From Thalassotalea_H sp040779345 (GTDB lineage Bacteria > Pseudomonadota > Gammaproteobacteria > Enterobacterales > Alteromonadaceae), in assembly GCA_040779345.1 (NCBI GenBank), contig JBFONU010000016.1, positions 1 through 64,000 of the forward strand: 64,000 bases of DNA, read 5' to 3'. Positions within the stretch are counted from its first letter, which is position 1, and every line of letters starts with the position of its first letter. Under the pieces are notes generated by a model, which saw nothing but the letters and a program-made list of their open reading frames with translations, was not told the DNA's origin and did not search any database. Both the position numbers and the translations under genes were made by a program. Of the stretch, positions 44,369 to 53,031 are shown one piece after another.

Positions 44369-45232
44369 ATGTCTGAAAAACTGCAAAAAGTATTAGCCCG
44401 TGCGGGTAGAGGCTCACGCCGAGAAATGGAAACTGTGATCAGTGCAGGGCGTATTACGGTCAATGGTAAAGTTGCGTATTTAGGTGACCGCGTTGAAGGT
44501 AATGAGCAGATCAAAATAGATGGTCATGTGGTGAGTTTGCAAAGTAAAGAAGAAGAGCTTTGCCGTGTACTTATGTACAACAAACCTGAAGGTGAAATGT
44601 GTACACGTAAAGATCCTGAAGGCCGTCCAACGGTATTTGATCGTTTACCTAAGTTAGAATCAGGTCGTTGGATTGCGGTGGGTCGTTTAGATATTAATAC
44701 TTCTGGTTTATTATTATTTACTACCGATGGAGAGTTAGCTAACCGATTAATGCATCCCTCACAAAAAGTTGAACGTGAGTATGCTGTTCGCGTTTTTGGC
44801 GAAGTCACTGAGGCTATGTTACAAACGCTTAGGGCGGGTGTTAAATTAGAAGATGGACCGGCAAAATTTCAAAAAATCACTTATCGTGGTGGTGAAGGGC
44901 GTAACCATTGGTTTCATGTTGTACTGTCTGAAGGACGAAATCGTGAAGTTCGCCGTTTATGGGAAAGCCAAGATGTTCAAGTAAGCCGTTTAATACGTGT
45001 AAGATACGGCGATATGGAACTAAAACGACAATTACCCCTAGGTGGTTGGACAGAGTTAAATCTGCAAGATGTGAATTATTATCGTAAGCTGGTTAAGCTT
45101 GATCCTGAAACACAAAGTAAAGTAAAAGTTGATGAAAAAGCCATGGATAACGCTAAAAGTCGCCGTATTCGTCGTTCAGTGAAAAAACATCAACACCGTC
45201 ATCAACAAGCTACTAGAAGACGCAGAAGTTAA
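44369..45232 (+). CDS. rluB: 23S rRNA pseudouridine(2605) synthase
   Basis: 287-residue pseudouridine synthase of the RsuA/RluB/E/F class. N-terminal S4 RNA-binding domain (residues ~1-60, KLQKVLARAGRGSRREME), catalytic domain with the Asp in GRLDINTSGLLLFTTDG, and HVVLSEGRNREVRRLWE. The C-terminal ~25 residues are very basic (RRIRRSVKKHQHRH), as in RluB. The position after scpB is conserved in related genomes. GAGAGTTAGACCT precedes the ATG. Confidence 0.95.
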   Translation: MSEKLQKVLARAGRGSRREMETVISAGRITVNGKVAYLGDRVEGNEQIKIDGHVVSLQSKEEELCRVLMYNKPEGEMCTRKDPEGRPTVFDRLPKLESGRWIAVGRLDINTSGLLLFTTDGELANRLMHPSQKVEREYAVRVFGEVTEAMLQTLRAGVKLEDGPAKFQKITYRGGEGRNHWFHVVLSEGRNREVRRLWESQDVQVSRLIRVRYGDMELKRQLPLGGWTELNLQDVNYYRKLVKLDPETQSKVKVDEKAMDNAKSRRIRRSVKKHQHRHQQATRRRRS

Positions 45233-45279
45233 AATTTCGCAAAGACAAGCTATTTGAAGTTAACGACAAAAGGAAAATT

Positions 45280-46425
45280 TTGGAAAATCAATATATTGAA
45301 AATGATGAAGGTTTAGTGTCTTTATGTCAGCAATTATCAAAGGCAAAAATATTAACGGTTGATACCGAGTTTGTAAGAACTCGGACATTGTATCCCAAGC
45401 TTGGCTTGTTACAAGTGTGTGATGGTCATGTCGTTGCGCTGATTGATCCGATTACCATTAGTGATTTAACCCCTTTTTGGCAATTATTAACCAATAAAAA
45501 TATTGAAAAAGTGATCCACGCTTGTTCCGAAGATTTAGAGGTGTTTTTAACCCAAGCGAATTGTCGACCAGTTAATTTAATTGACAGTCAAGTGATGATG
45601 TCTTTTTTAGGGCATGGCTTATCGTTAGGTTATGCTGCCACAGTAAAGCACTACCTCGATATTGATTTAGATAAATCAGACTCTCGTACTGACTGGACGA
45701 AACGACCTCTTAGTGCGAGTCAAATAGAGTATGCCGGCGCGGATGTGAAATATTTATATCTATTATTTTCACAACTCAAAAACGAATTAGCTCAAACCCC
45801 TTGGCTTGAAGCGGCTCAGCAAGAAACCGAGTTAATGATTGAACGTAAGTTTACGCCTATTGATGACAGCCAACTTTATAAAAATGTAAAAATGAGTTGG
45901 CGATTGAATGCTAAACAGTTAAATAGTTTAAAGTTTTTATCTCAATGGCGATACCAACAAGCTAAAAAGCGCGATTTACCCATAAGTTTTGTGGCTAAAG
46001 ATCAAACGATTATGGGGGTTGCTCAATCATTACCTAACAGTGTTGGCGCGATGGCAGGAATTGAAGGTGTTGATTTGTTAGATGTTCGCCACAAAGGCAA
46101 AGCGATGTTAGCCGTATTAAAGCAAGCCGAACAGGTTGCTGTTGAGCAATATCCAGCGAAAATAAAAAGGCTAGATGAATACCCCGGATATAAACAAACC
46201 TTTAAAAAAGTAAAGGCTTTCATTGCAAGTATTGCCAAGACCCATCAACAACAAATTGAAGTTTTTGCGTCTAAAAAGCAAATTAATCAGTTTTTATCAT
46301 GGCATTATCAATTAAATGATGAGGGTCCTGATGAGGGTAAAGTTGATGTGCTTAGAGGTTGGCGATTAGAGATGTTTGGTGCACAATTATTAACTCAGGC
46401 AAAATCAAATTTTGCAAATGCTTAA
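45280..46425 (+). CDS. rnd: Ribonuclease D
   Basis: 381-residue 3'-5' exoribonuclease acting in tRNA 3' maturation. DEDD catalytic residues: VDTEFVRT (Asp, Glu), IHACSEDLEV (Asp) and YAGADVKYLY (Tyr/Asp). An HRDC domain follows (~210-290, NSLKFLSQWRYQQAKKRDLP). The start is TTG at 45280: AGGA at 45271-45274 is five bases upstream and no ATG is available near the N-terminal conserved segment. E. coli rnd also uses a non-ATG (TTG-type) start. Confidence 0.93.
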   Translation: MENQYIENDEGLVSLCQQLSKAKILTVDTEFVRTRTLYPKLGLLQVCDGHVVALIDPITISDLTPFWQLLTNKNIEKVIHACSEDLEVFLTQANCRPVNLIDSQVMMSFLGHGLSLGYAATVKHYLDIDLDKSDSRTDWTKRPLSASQIEYAGADVKYLYLLFSQLKNELAQTPWLEAAQQETELMIERKFTPIDDSQLYKNVKMSWRLNAKQLNSLKFLSQWRYQQAKKRDLPISFVAKDQTIMGVAQSLPNSVGAMAGIEGVDLLDVRHKGKAMLAVLKQAEQVAVEQYPAKIKRLDEYPGYKQTFKKVKAFIASIAKTHQQQIEVFASKKQINQFLSWHYQLNDEGPDEGKVDVLRGWRLEMFGAQLLTQAKSNFANA

Positions 46426-46465
46426 CTTCAATCGATATTTTCAGATAAAACAATAGGTCTCCATT

Positions 46466-46759
46466 ATGCTATGTGTGATATACAAAAGTCCTAAAAAGGC
46501 TCAAACCTACTTATTTATAAAAGAACGAAATAAATTTAATGATGTGCCTGAAGCCTTGATGGCGATGTTTGGTACGCCAACGTTAGTGACTATTATCAAT
46601 TTAGCTAATAAAGATAAACTGGCCTTAGCCGACATAAATAAAGTTAGAGAGAACCTGGATAGCAAAGGCTTTTATCTACAATTACCGCCACCGCAAGAAG
46701 ATCTTCTTAAAGAGCATAAAGCGCAATTGAAAAAAATGCTCAGCAGTCATAACCCGTAA
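46466..46759 (+). CDS. ycgL: YcgL-domain protein
   Basis: 97-residue small cytoplasmic protein with the YcgL domain throughout (VIYKSPKKAQTYLFIKER, VPEALMAMFGTPTLV, LDSKGFYLQLPPPQEDLL). Function unclear; the genomic link to rnd and ycgN is conserved in gammaproteobacteria. It starts 40 bp after rnd and is followed 13 bp later by the MltB-like gene, so the group is likely an operon. Confidence 0.92.
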   Translation: MLCVIYKSPKKAQTYLFIKERNKFNDVPEALMAMFGTPTLVTIINLANKDKLALADINKVRENLDSKGFYLQLPPPQEDLLKEHKAQLKKMLSSHNP

Positions 46760-46772
46760 CCTTAGGTATTTT

Positions 46773-47822
46773 ATGAAATTTAAACAGTTAATTTTGGTTA
46801 TTTTTTTAATGAGTTTGTACTTATTGCAGTCATCAAATGTTTTTGCCTTTGCTGATAAAGTGCTTACTCAAGCAGGTTTCGAGCAATATGTTGTCGAGTT
46901 AAAAAAACAGGCACTGGCTAAAGGTTATAGCGAAGCGTTTATTGCAAAAAATTTTTCACACGTAAAATTTCATCAACGTGCGGTAAAGGCGGATCGTAAT
47001 CAACCTGAAAAAGTAGAAACCTTAGATACTTATTTACCGAAAAGAGTGCCAAAGTGGAAAGTGGATAAGGCACGTGAAAAATATAAAGAACACAAGGGGA
47101 TACTTGAAAAGGTATCTCAGAACTATGGTGTGCAACCACGCTTTATAGTGGCTTTGTGGGGACTAGAAACAAATTTTGGTAAAATCATGGGCAACTATAA
47201 TGTTGTTTCCGCATTAACTACCTTAGCTTATGAAGGAAGACGGGAAGCTTTTTTTAAAAAACAACTGTGGGCGGCGTTAGATATTCTCAAAGAAGGTCAT
47301 ATTTCTATTGAAAATATGAAAGGTTCGTGGGCAGGCGCCATGGGACAAAATCAATTTATGCCAACTTCATTTTTAGCCTATGCCGTTGATGGCGATGGTG
47401 ATGGTAAGAAAGATATTTGGGGTAATCAAAGTGATATTTTTGCTTCAATGGCAAATTATTTAAATAAAGAAGGTTGGAATGATAACTTGACTTGGGGAAG
47501 ACAAGTTAAATTACCCAAAGATTTTGACCTCACATTAGCGATTCCTAGAAATACAGGTAGCCGCAAAAACTGGTTAAAGGCTTGGAGTGAACGAGAAAAA
47601 ACCTTAGCGCAATGGCAAAAATTAGGCATTAGAAGAGCCGATGGCACCAACTTACCAAAGGTTGACGTAAAAGCCGCGCTAGTATTTCCTGATGATGAGA
47701 ATGGCAGAGTGTATTTAGCCTATGATAATTATAAAAGCTTAATGCATTGGAATTTATCGTATTACTTTGTCAGCTCGGTTGGGCATTTATCCGATCGTAT
47801 TAAGTTTCCACCGATACAATAG
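46773..47822 (+). CDS. MltB-family lytic murein transglycosylase
   Basis: 349-residue exported transglycosylase. Signal peptide ~1-25 (LYLLQSSNVFAF). The catalytic Glu is in LWGLETNFGK, and the signature SWAGAMGQNQFMPTSF is followed by AVDGDGDGKKDIW. Unlike the paralogue at 23735 it ends after the catalytic domain, with no peptidoglycan-binding module. It starts 13 bp after ycgL. The N-terminus shows no lipobox, so it is soluble in the periplasm rather than membrane-anchored like E. coli MltB. Confidence 0.92.
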   Translation: MKFKQLILVIFLMSLYLLQSSNVFAFADKVLTQAGFEQYVVELKKQALAKGYSEAFIAKNFSHVKFHQRAVKADRNQPEKVETLDTYLPKRVPKWKVDKAREKYKEHKGILEKVSQNYGVQPRFIVALWGLETNFGKIMGNYNVVSALTTLAYEGRREAFFKKQLWAALDILKEGHISIENMKGSWAGAMGQNQFMPTSFLAYAVDGDGDGKKDIWGNQSDIFASMANYLNKEGWNDNLTWGRQVKLPKDFDLTLAIPRNTGSRKNWLKAWSEREKTLAQWQKLGIRRADGTNLPKVDVKAALVFPDDENGRVYLAYDNYKSLMHWNLSYYFVSSVGHLSDRIKFPPIQ

Positions 47823-47862
47823 TTACCACTGGTCAAATTCGCTAAAGTGATTAAATAAAACC

Positions 47863-48402
47863 ATGAAAAAAAACACCAAAAATAAAGTGATGAAAAATGA
47901 CGTTACACCATTTTGGGAAACTAAATCACTTGCTGAAATGAGTCGCTCAGAGTGGGAGTTATTATGCGATGGTTGTGCTAAATGTTGCTTAAATAAGTTT
48001 ATCGATGATGAAAACACCACCGATGAAACTGAATTAATGCCCACAGATCATATCGAGCAAGGTGAAGTCATGCACTTTACGAATATTGCCTGTTATTTAC
48101 TTAATGATAAAAGTTGTCAATGCTCGAAGTATGAACAAAGAACCACCTTAGTACCTGACTGTGTAAGGTTGACGCAGGATAACTTAGACGCCGTGTTTTT
48201 TATGCCGCCGAGTTGTACTTATCGACGACTCAATGAAGGCAGAGGTATTCCTTCGTGGCACCCATTGTTACACAAAGGAAAAAAATCCGCGATGCATAAA
48301 GCAGGTATGTCAGTACGTGGAAAAATTATTAAAGATAGTGAGGTTGATTTAACTGATTTTGAAGATCACATTGTCGTTTGGCCGTTACACGATCTTGACT
48401 AG
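47863..48402 (+). CDS. ycgN: YcgN-family cysteine cluster protein
   Basis: 179-residue UPF0260/YcgN protein with a conserved Cys set: CDGCAKCCLNKF near residue 37, ACYLLN, CQCSKYEQR, DCVRLT and SCTYRRL. The pattern suggests binding of zinc or an iron-sulfur cluster (CxxCxxCC class). Function unknown. Start: ATGs at 47863 and 47890, neither with a strong ribosome-binding site; the N-terminus is Lys/Asn-rich. It ends 35 bp before the TTG start of the next gene. Confidence 0.9.
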   Translation: MKKNTKNKVMKNDVTPFWETKSLAEMSRSEWELLCDGCAKCCLNKFIDDENTTDETELMPTDHIEQGEVMHFTNIACYLLNDKSCQCSKYEQRTTLVPDCVRLTQDNLDAVFFMPPSCTYRRLNEGRGIPSWHPLLHKGKKSAMHKAGMSVRGKIIKDSEVDLTDFEDHIVVWPLHDLD

Positions 48403-48437
48403 TTTTGGTGTTGACTCATTTTTATAAGGACATTGGC

Positions 48438-49676
48438 TTGAGTAAAACTAATTATTCATTTTGGCTTTCGATTTTTCTGTGTTTAGTCAACTCCTTTGCT
48501 ATATCAGCCGCCGAAGATAATATCATTAACTTCGCAATCCAAGCTCATTCGATCAAACAAGAACAAACATTTCGAAATAAATTAAGGGAATTTGAATCTC
48601 AAAATCCGACGATTAAAGTGCGGGTTAGAAAATTATCTTCTGCCTCATTTCCTATATTAAAGAAAAACTTATTATCAATGATTGATGATGTTGATGTGAT
48701 TAATTGGTTTTCAGGGAAACGATTAAACGCTTTAGTTGATGATGGACTGATCGTCAATATCAATGAATTTTGGTCAGCCCACCGTTTAAGTGATAAGTAC
48801 GCTAGTGCGACCAAAGAACAAGTGTTTTATCAAGGGAATAGCTATGCGCTACCGCTAACGTCTTATATTTGGGGTTTTTTATATAAGAAGTCGCTCTTTG
48901 AACGCCTTGAACTTAACCAACCTGCAACTTGGCAAGAGTTTTTAAAGGTTCTAGAGGTCTTAGATAATAACCAAATAGCGCCGATAGGCTTAGGCACAAA
49001 ACTCTCCTGGCAATCGGCGAGCTGGTTTGACTATTTAATGTTGAGATTACATGGTAAAGATAAGTATCAGCAATTAGTTCATGGTGACTTACCCTATACG
49101 TCGAATGAAGTTAAGTTAGTTTTTCACTATTGGAAAACATTACTTGATAAGCAATACTTCTTTGCCCAACATAAGTTTTTTGATGGTGGTGAGTTAATGC
49201 CATTATTATTTAGAGAAGTGATCGGCCTTAACTTAATCGGAAGCTTTGCAGTAAGGGATTTGCCTTTAAATCACCAACAAGAAATAGGTTTTTTTGCTTT
49301 TCCTTCGATGAATAATGTTAAAGATAATAGTGCCTTGGTGCCTATGTCCGTTTTATCTATCACACAAAAAGGCAGTAAAAATGTCTCAGTCAATAAACTG
49401 CTTGAATTTTTTAGCTTGCCCAGTAATCAAAGTAGTTTTAATAACCAACTTAATACAATTTCACCTCTTGCAACAATAACCCCTCACAGTAGTGAGTTAT
49501 TGATACAGACTAATCAAGCGCTTGTTGAAGCTAGTTTTTTAAGTCAATACTATGACCGTGAAGTGACTTTTGAAATGGGGGAGTTTGCTAAAAAAGCCTT
49601 TGCTGATTTTATTAGCCATAAAAACATTGAAAAGGTTACCCAAGCACTTGAGCAAAAAAGAAAAGAGTACAATTAA
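48438..49676 (+). CDS. Extracellular solute-binding protein (family 1-like)
   Basis: 412-residue exported protein. Signal peptide ~1-27 (FWLSIFLCLVNSFAISA), then a family 1 periplasmic binding-protein fold (FRNKLREFESQNPTIKVRVRKL; ALPLTSYIWGFLYKKSLFERL; GLGTKLSWQSASWFDYLMLRL). The family carries sugars to ABC importers, but no permease genes are adjacent, so the partner may be elsewhere or it may be a sensor input. The start is TTG at 48438, with AAGGA seven bases upstream; the in-frame codon at 48405 adds residues before the signal peptide and lacks such a site. Confidence 0.82.
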   Translation: MSKTNYSFWLSIFLCLVNSFAISAAEDNIINFAIQAHSIKQEQTFRNKLREFESQNPTIKVRVRKLSSASFPILKKNLLSMIDDVDVINWFSGKRLNALVDDGLIVNINEFWSAHRLSDKYASATKEQVFYQGNSYALPLTSYIWGFLYKKSLFERLELNQPATWQEFLKVLEVLDNNQIAPIGLGTKLSWQSASWFDYLMLRLHGKDKYQQLVHGDLPYTSNEVKLVFHYWKTLLDKQYFFAQHKFFDGGELMPLLFREVIGLNLIGSFAVRDLPLNHQQEIGFFAFPSMNNVKDNSALVPMSVLSITQKGSKNVSVNKLLEFFSLPSNQSSFNNQLNTISPLATITPHSSELLIQTNQALVEASFLSQYYDREVTFEMGEFAKKAFADFISHKNIEKVTQALEQKRKEYN

Positions 49677-49683
49677 AAGCAGG

Positions 49684-49730
49684 TAATAAAGACAATTAAT
49701 AGAGATTGTTAAGAAAGGTTATTATTTTTT
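49684..49730 (+). terminator. Possible terminator after binding-protein gene
   Basis: TAATAA (49684-49689) pairs with TTATTA (49719-49724), with an inner ACAAT/ATTGT pairing, followed by six T. AT-rich and therefore weak. Confidence 0.35.
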
Positions 49731-49920
49731 ATGTTTAGTTTCACCGTTGTTTATCGGGAATTAGACAAAAGTAATACGCTTTAGCATTACCCTAGCTCAT
49801 CCAAATATCTCCCGTTTAAAATACACCGGTTAACTATGACTTAAATCATGTTTTTTAAGTGATTTTTCTGTTTGATTATTGCGCTATTAATGGTAAAACA
49901 TTATACGAATAATAATAAAA

Positions 49921-49932
49921 TGCAGATCTGCA
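49921..49932. promoter_or_regulatory. 12-bp palindrome upstream of pntA
   Basis: TGCAGATCTGCA is a perfect palindrome, 18 bp before the pntA ATG and just before its AAGGTGG ribosome-binding site. It may be an operator or, in RNA, a small hairpin. No regulator recognised. Confidence 0.35.
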
Positions 49933-49950
49933 CAATCAAAAAGGTGGCTT

Positions 49951-51486
49951 ATGAACATTGGAATACCTAAAGAATCACTGCGAGGTGAAAATCGAATTGC
50001 CAGCTCTCCAACTGCTGTAAAGGCTCTACTTAAATTAGGCTTTGCGGTTTTTGTTCAAAAAGGGGCAGGAGTGAAAGCGAGTTTTACCGATCAAGAATTT
50101 ATTGATGCTGGTGCAGAAATCGTTACTAAAAAGAAATGTTGGGATTGTGACATTATCTTCAAAGTCAATTCACCTACCTTAGATGAAGCCTCATTATTGT
50201 CCGAAGGCGCAACCCTCGTTAGTTTCATTGCACCAGCCCAAAACCCTGAATTATTATCTCTTTTACAACAAAAATCGATTAATACCCTTGCGATGGAAAT
50301 GGTGCCACGAATGACGCGTTCACAGTCGCTTGATGCCTTAAGTTCCATGGCAAATATTGCCGGCTATCGTGCTGTTATTGAAGCGACCAATGCTTTTGGG
50401 CGCTTTTTAACGGGACAAATTACCGCGGCAGGTAATTTGCCACCAGCTAAAATTATGATCATAGGGGCAGGCGTCGCTGGACTTGCAGCAATAGGTACTG
50501 CAGGAAGTTTAGGGGCAATCGTTAGAGCTTTTGATACGCGCCCTGAAGTTAAAGAACAAATTGAAAGTATGGGAGCCGAATTTTTAGAACTTGATTATGA
50601 AGAAGAAGATACCGGCTCAGGGGATGGTTACGCTAAAGAGATGAGCCAAGCGTTTATTGATGCAGAAATGGCTTTGTTTTCTGAACAAGCGAAAGATGTT
50701 GATATTATTATTACGACAGCAATGATCCCTGGCAAACCAGCGCCTAAGTTAATTACTGCTGATATGGTTAAGTCTATGAAAACTGGTAGTGTCATAGTTG
50801 ATTTAGCCGCAGGAGGAGGAGGGAATTGTGAGTTAACCGTGGCAGGTAAAGTAACGGATATTGAAGGCGTGAAAATTATTGGTTATACCGATTTAGTGTC
50901 TCGTTTACCCAACCAGGCATCACAGTTATACGCCAATAATCTAGTTAACTTAATGAAATTATTATCAAAAGAAAAGGATGGCAATATCGCTATCGATTTT
51001 GACGATCAAGTGATTCGAAATATGACCGTCGTTTATCAAGGAGAGATCACTTTTCCACCGCCTCCTATTCAAGTTAGCGCGACTCCACCACAACCTAATC
51101 CCAAAGCCGTAAGTGCTGAAAAAGAGAAAATAGAAGCAGAAAAACCTGCAAGTTATAAACATTGGTGGATGGCGGGTGCCGCTTTATTATTTGCATGGGT
51201 TGCGAGTGTCGCTCCAGCTGATTTTCTTTCACATTTTACAGTGTTTTCACTTGCCTGTGTCATTGGCTACCACGTGGTTTGGAATGTGAGTCATTCACTA
51301 CATACACCTTTAATGAGTGTTACTAATGCTATTTCAGGCATTATTATTGTGGGGGCGCTATTGCAAGTCGGGCAAGATAATATCGTTATTCAGTTGCTGG
51401 CAGGGGTTGCAGTATTAATTGCAACAATCAATATTGTTGGTGGCTTTTTTGTGACCAAACGCATGTTAAAAATGTTTAGAAAATAA
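49951..51486 (+). CDS. pntA: NAD(P) transhydrogenase subunit alpha
   Basis: 511-residue subunit of the proton-translocating transhydrogenase that reduces NADP+ with NADH at the expense of the proton gradient. Residues ~1-380 form the NAD(H)-binding domain I (GIPKESLRGENRIA; IIGAGVAGLAAIGTAGSLGA dinucleotide loop; TAMIPGKPAPKLI). After a Pro-rich linker (~385-410), about four membrane helices begin at KHWWMAGAALLFAWVAS. Length matches E. coli PntA (510). AAGGTGG precedes the ATG. Co-transcribed with pntB, 8-11 bp downstream. Confidence 0.96.
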   Translation: MNIGIPKESLRGENRIASSPTAVKALLKLGFAVFVQKGAGVKASFTDQEFIDAGAEIVTKKKCWDCDIIFKVNSPTLDEASLLSEGATLVSFIAPAQNPELLSLLQQKSINTLAMEMVPRMTRSQSLDALSSMANIAGYRAVIEATNAFGRFLTGQITAAGNLPPAKIMIIGAGVAGLAAIGTAGSLGAIVRAFDTRPEVKEQIESMGAEFLELDYEEEDTGSGDGYAKEMSQAFIDAEMALFSEQAKDVDIIITTAMIPGKPAPKLITADMVKSMKTGSVIVDLAAGGGGNCELTVAGKVTDIEGVKIIGYTDLVSRLPNQASQLYANNLVNLMKLLSKEKDGNIAIDFDDQVIRNMTVVYQGEITFPPPPIQVSATPPQPNPKAVSAEKEKIEAEKPASYKHWWMAGAALLFAWVASVAPADFLSHFTVFSLACVIGYHVVWNVSHSLHTPLMSVTNAISGIIIVGALLQVGQDNIVIQLLAGVAVLIATINIVGGFFVTKRMLKMFRK

Positions 51487-51497
51487 GGAGCAAGATG

Positions 51498-52901
51498 ATG
51501 GAATTATCTCAAGGTTTGATCAGTGCTGCTTATCTTATCGCAGCATTATTGTTTATTTTCAGCTTAGCGGGATTAAGCAAACAAGAAAGTGCAGAAACTG
51601 GCAATTGGTACGGTATTGTTGGTATGAGCATTGCGCTTATTGCCACAATTGCTGATCCAAGAGTTAGCAACGTTGCTGTTATTCTTATCGCTATGGTTAT
51701 TGGTAGTTTAATTGGTTTGCGTTTAGCTAAAAAAGTTGAAATGACACAAATGCCTGAGCTAGTCGCGATATTGCACAGTTTTGTCGGTTTAGCCGCCGTA
51801 CTGGTGGGTTTTAATAGCTATTTTGCTATGGATCACAATGTAGGGATTACTATTACCGAAACACAACAAATGGCGATGAATATTCATTTAGTGGAAGTCT
51901 TTTTAGGTGTCTTTATTGGTGCGGTGACGTTTACGGGCTCTATTGTTGCTTTTGGTAAATTACGAGGGCTGATTAACTCGTCAGCGTTAATGTTACCACA
52001 TCGTCATAAGTTAAACTTAGCGGCTGGCGTAGTTTCATTTATTTTGATGATCATGTTTGTTCAAAATGGTGGCTCTCATTTTGCGTTGTATTTAATGACA
52101 ACTATTGCTTTTGCGTTTGGTTGGCATTTAGTTGCCTCCATTGGTGGTGCAGATATGCCTGTGGTTGTCTCTATGCTCAACTCCTATTCTGGTTGGGCAG
52201 CCGCAGCAGCAGGGTTTATGCTCAGTAATGATTTATTAATTGTTACAGGGGCGCTAGTTGGCTCTTCAGGTGCCATTTTATCTTATATTATGTGTAAAGC
52301 GATGAATCGCTCTTTTATCAGTGTTATTGCGGGGGGCTTTGGAACAGAGGTTGTTGTTGATAGCGATACTGATTATGGCGAGCATAGAGAAATTAATGTT
52401 GACGCGGTCGCTGAAATGTTAGGAAAAGCAAAATCTGTGGTGATTGCTCCAGGATATGGTATGGCAGTAGCTCAAGCACAGTACCCTGTTTATGAGATGA
52501 CACAAGCATTATTGAATAAAGGAATTAAGGTACGCTTTGCGATTCACCCTGTTGCAGGTCGGTTACCTGGACATATGAATGTTTTATTAGCCGAAGCAAA
52601 GGTGCCTTATGATATTGTGTTAGGGATGGATGAAATTAATGAAGACTTTTCTGAAACTGATGTGGTATTAGTTATTGGTGCTAATGATACCGTTAATCCT
52701 GCTGCGAATGACGATCCTAAAAGCCCTATTGCGGGCATGCCAGTATTAGAGGTATGGAATGCAAAAGATGTTATTGTCTTTAAACGCTCAATGAATACTG
52801 GCTATGCAGGTGTGCAAAATCCATTGTTCTTTAAAGAGAATACTCAAATGCTATTTGGCGATGCTAAAGATTCTGTTGATAAGATATCTAAAGCACTCTA
52901 A
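51498..52901 (+). CDS. pntB: NAD(P) transhydrogenase subunit beta
   Basis: 467-residue subunit with about eight to nine membrane helices (residues ~1-260, forming the proton channel with PntA) and the NADP(H)-binding domain III at the C-terminus (VIAPGYGMAVAQAQYP, FAIHPVAGRLPGHMNVLLAEA, GANDTVNPAA). The size is as in E. coli (462). Tandem ATGs at 51495 and 51498 follow AAGGAG; the second has better spacing. A strong terminator follows at 52919. Confidence 0.96.
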   Translation: MELSQGLISAAYLIAALLFIFSLAGLSKQESAETGNWYGIVGMSIALIATIADPRVSNVAVILIAMVIGSLIGLRLAKKVEMTQMPELVAILHSFVGLAAVLVGFNSYFAMDHNVGITITETQQMAMNIHLVEVFLGVFIGAVTFTGSIVAFGKLRGLINSSALMLPHRHKLNLAAGVVSFILMIMFVQNGGSHFALYLMTTIAFAFGWHLVASIGGADMPVVVSMLNSYSGWAAAAAGFMLSNDLLIVTGALVGSSGAILSYIMCKAMNRSFISVIAGGFGTEVVVDSDTDYGEHREINVDAVAEMLGKAKSVVIAPGYGMAVAQAQYPVYEMTQALLNKGIKVRFAIHPVAGRLPGHMNVLLAEAKVPYDIVLGMDEINEDFSETDVVLVIGANDTVNPAANDDPKSPIAGMPVLEVWNAKDVIVFKRSMNTGYAGVQNPLFFKENTQMLFGDAKDSVDKISKAL

Positions 52902-52918
52902 ATCATAGTTTACACACT

Positions 52919-52942
52919 AAGCCAGCAATGCTGGCTTTTTTT
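52919..52942 (+). terminator. pntAB terminator
   Basis: AAGCCAGC (52919-52926), loop AAT, GCTGGCTT (52930-52937), then TTTTT. It lies 17 bp after the pntB stop and is a textbook intrinsic terminator. Confidence 0.93.
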
Positions 52943-53031
52943 ATTGCTTTAAATCAAGGTGTTTAGTCGATGATGGCAGTTAAAGTTATGTTAGAATTTA
53001 TCCGTTATAAAATTACATCAAAGGTAGCTCA

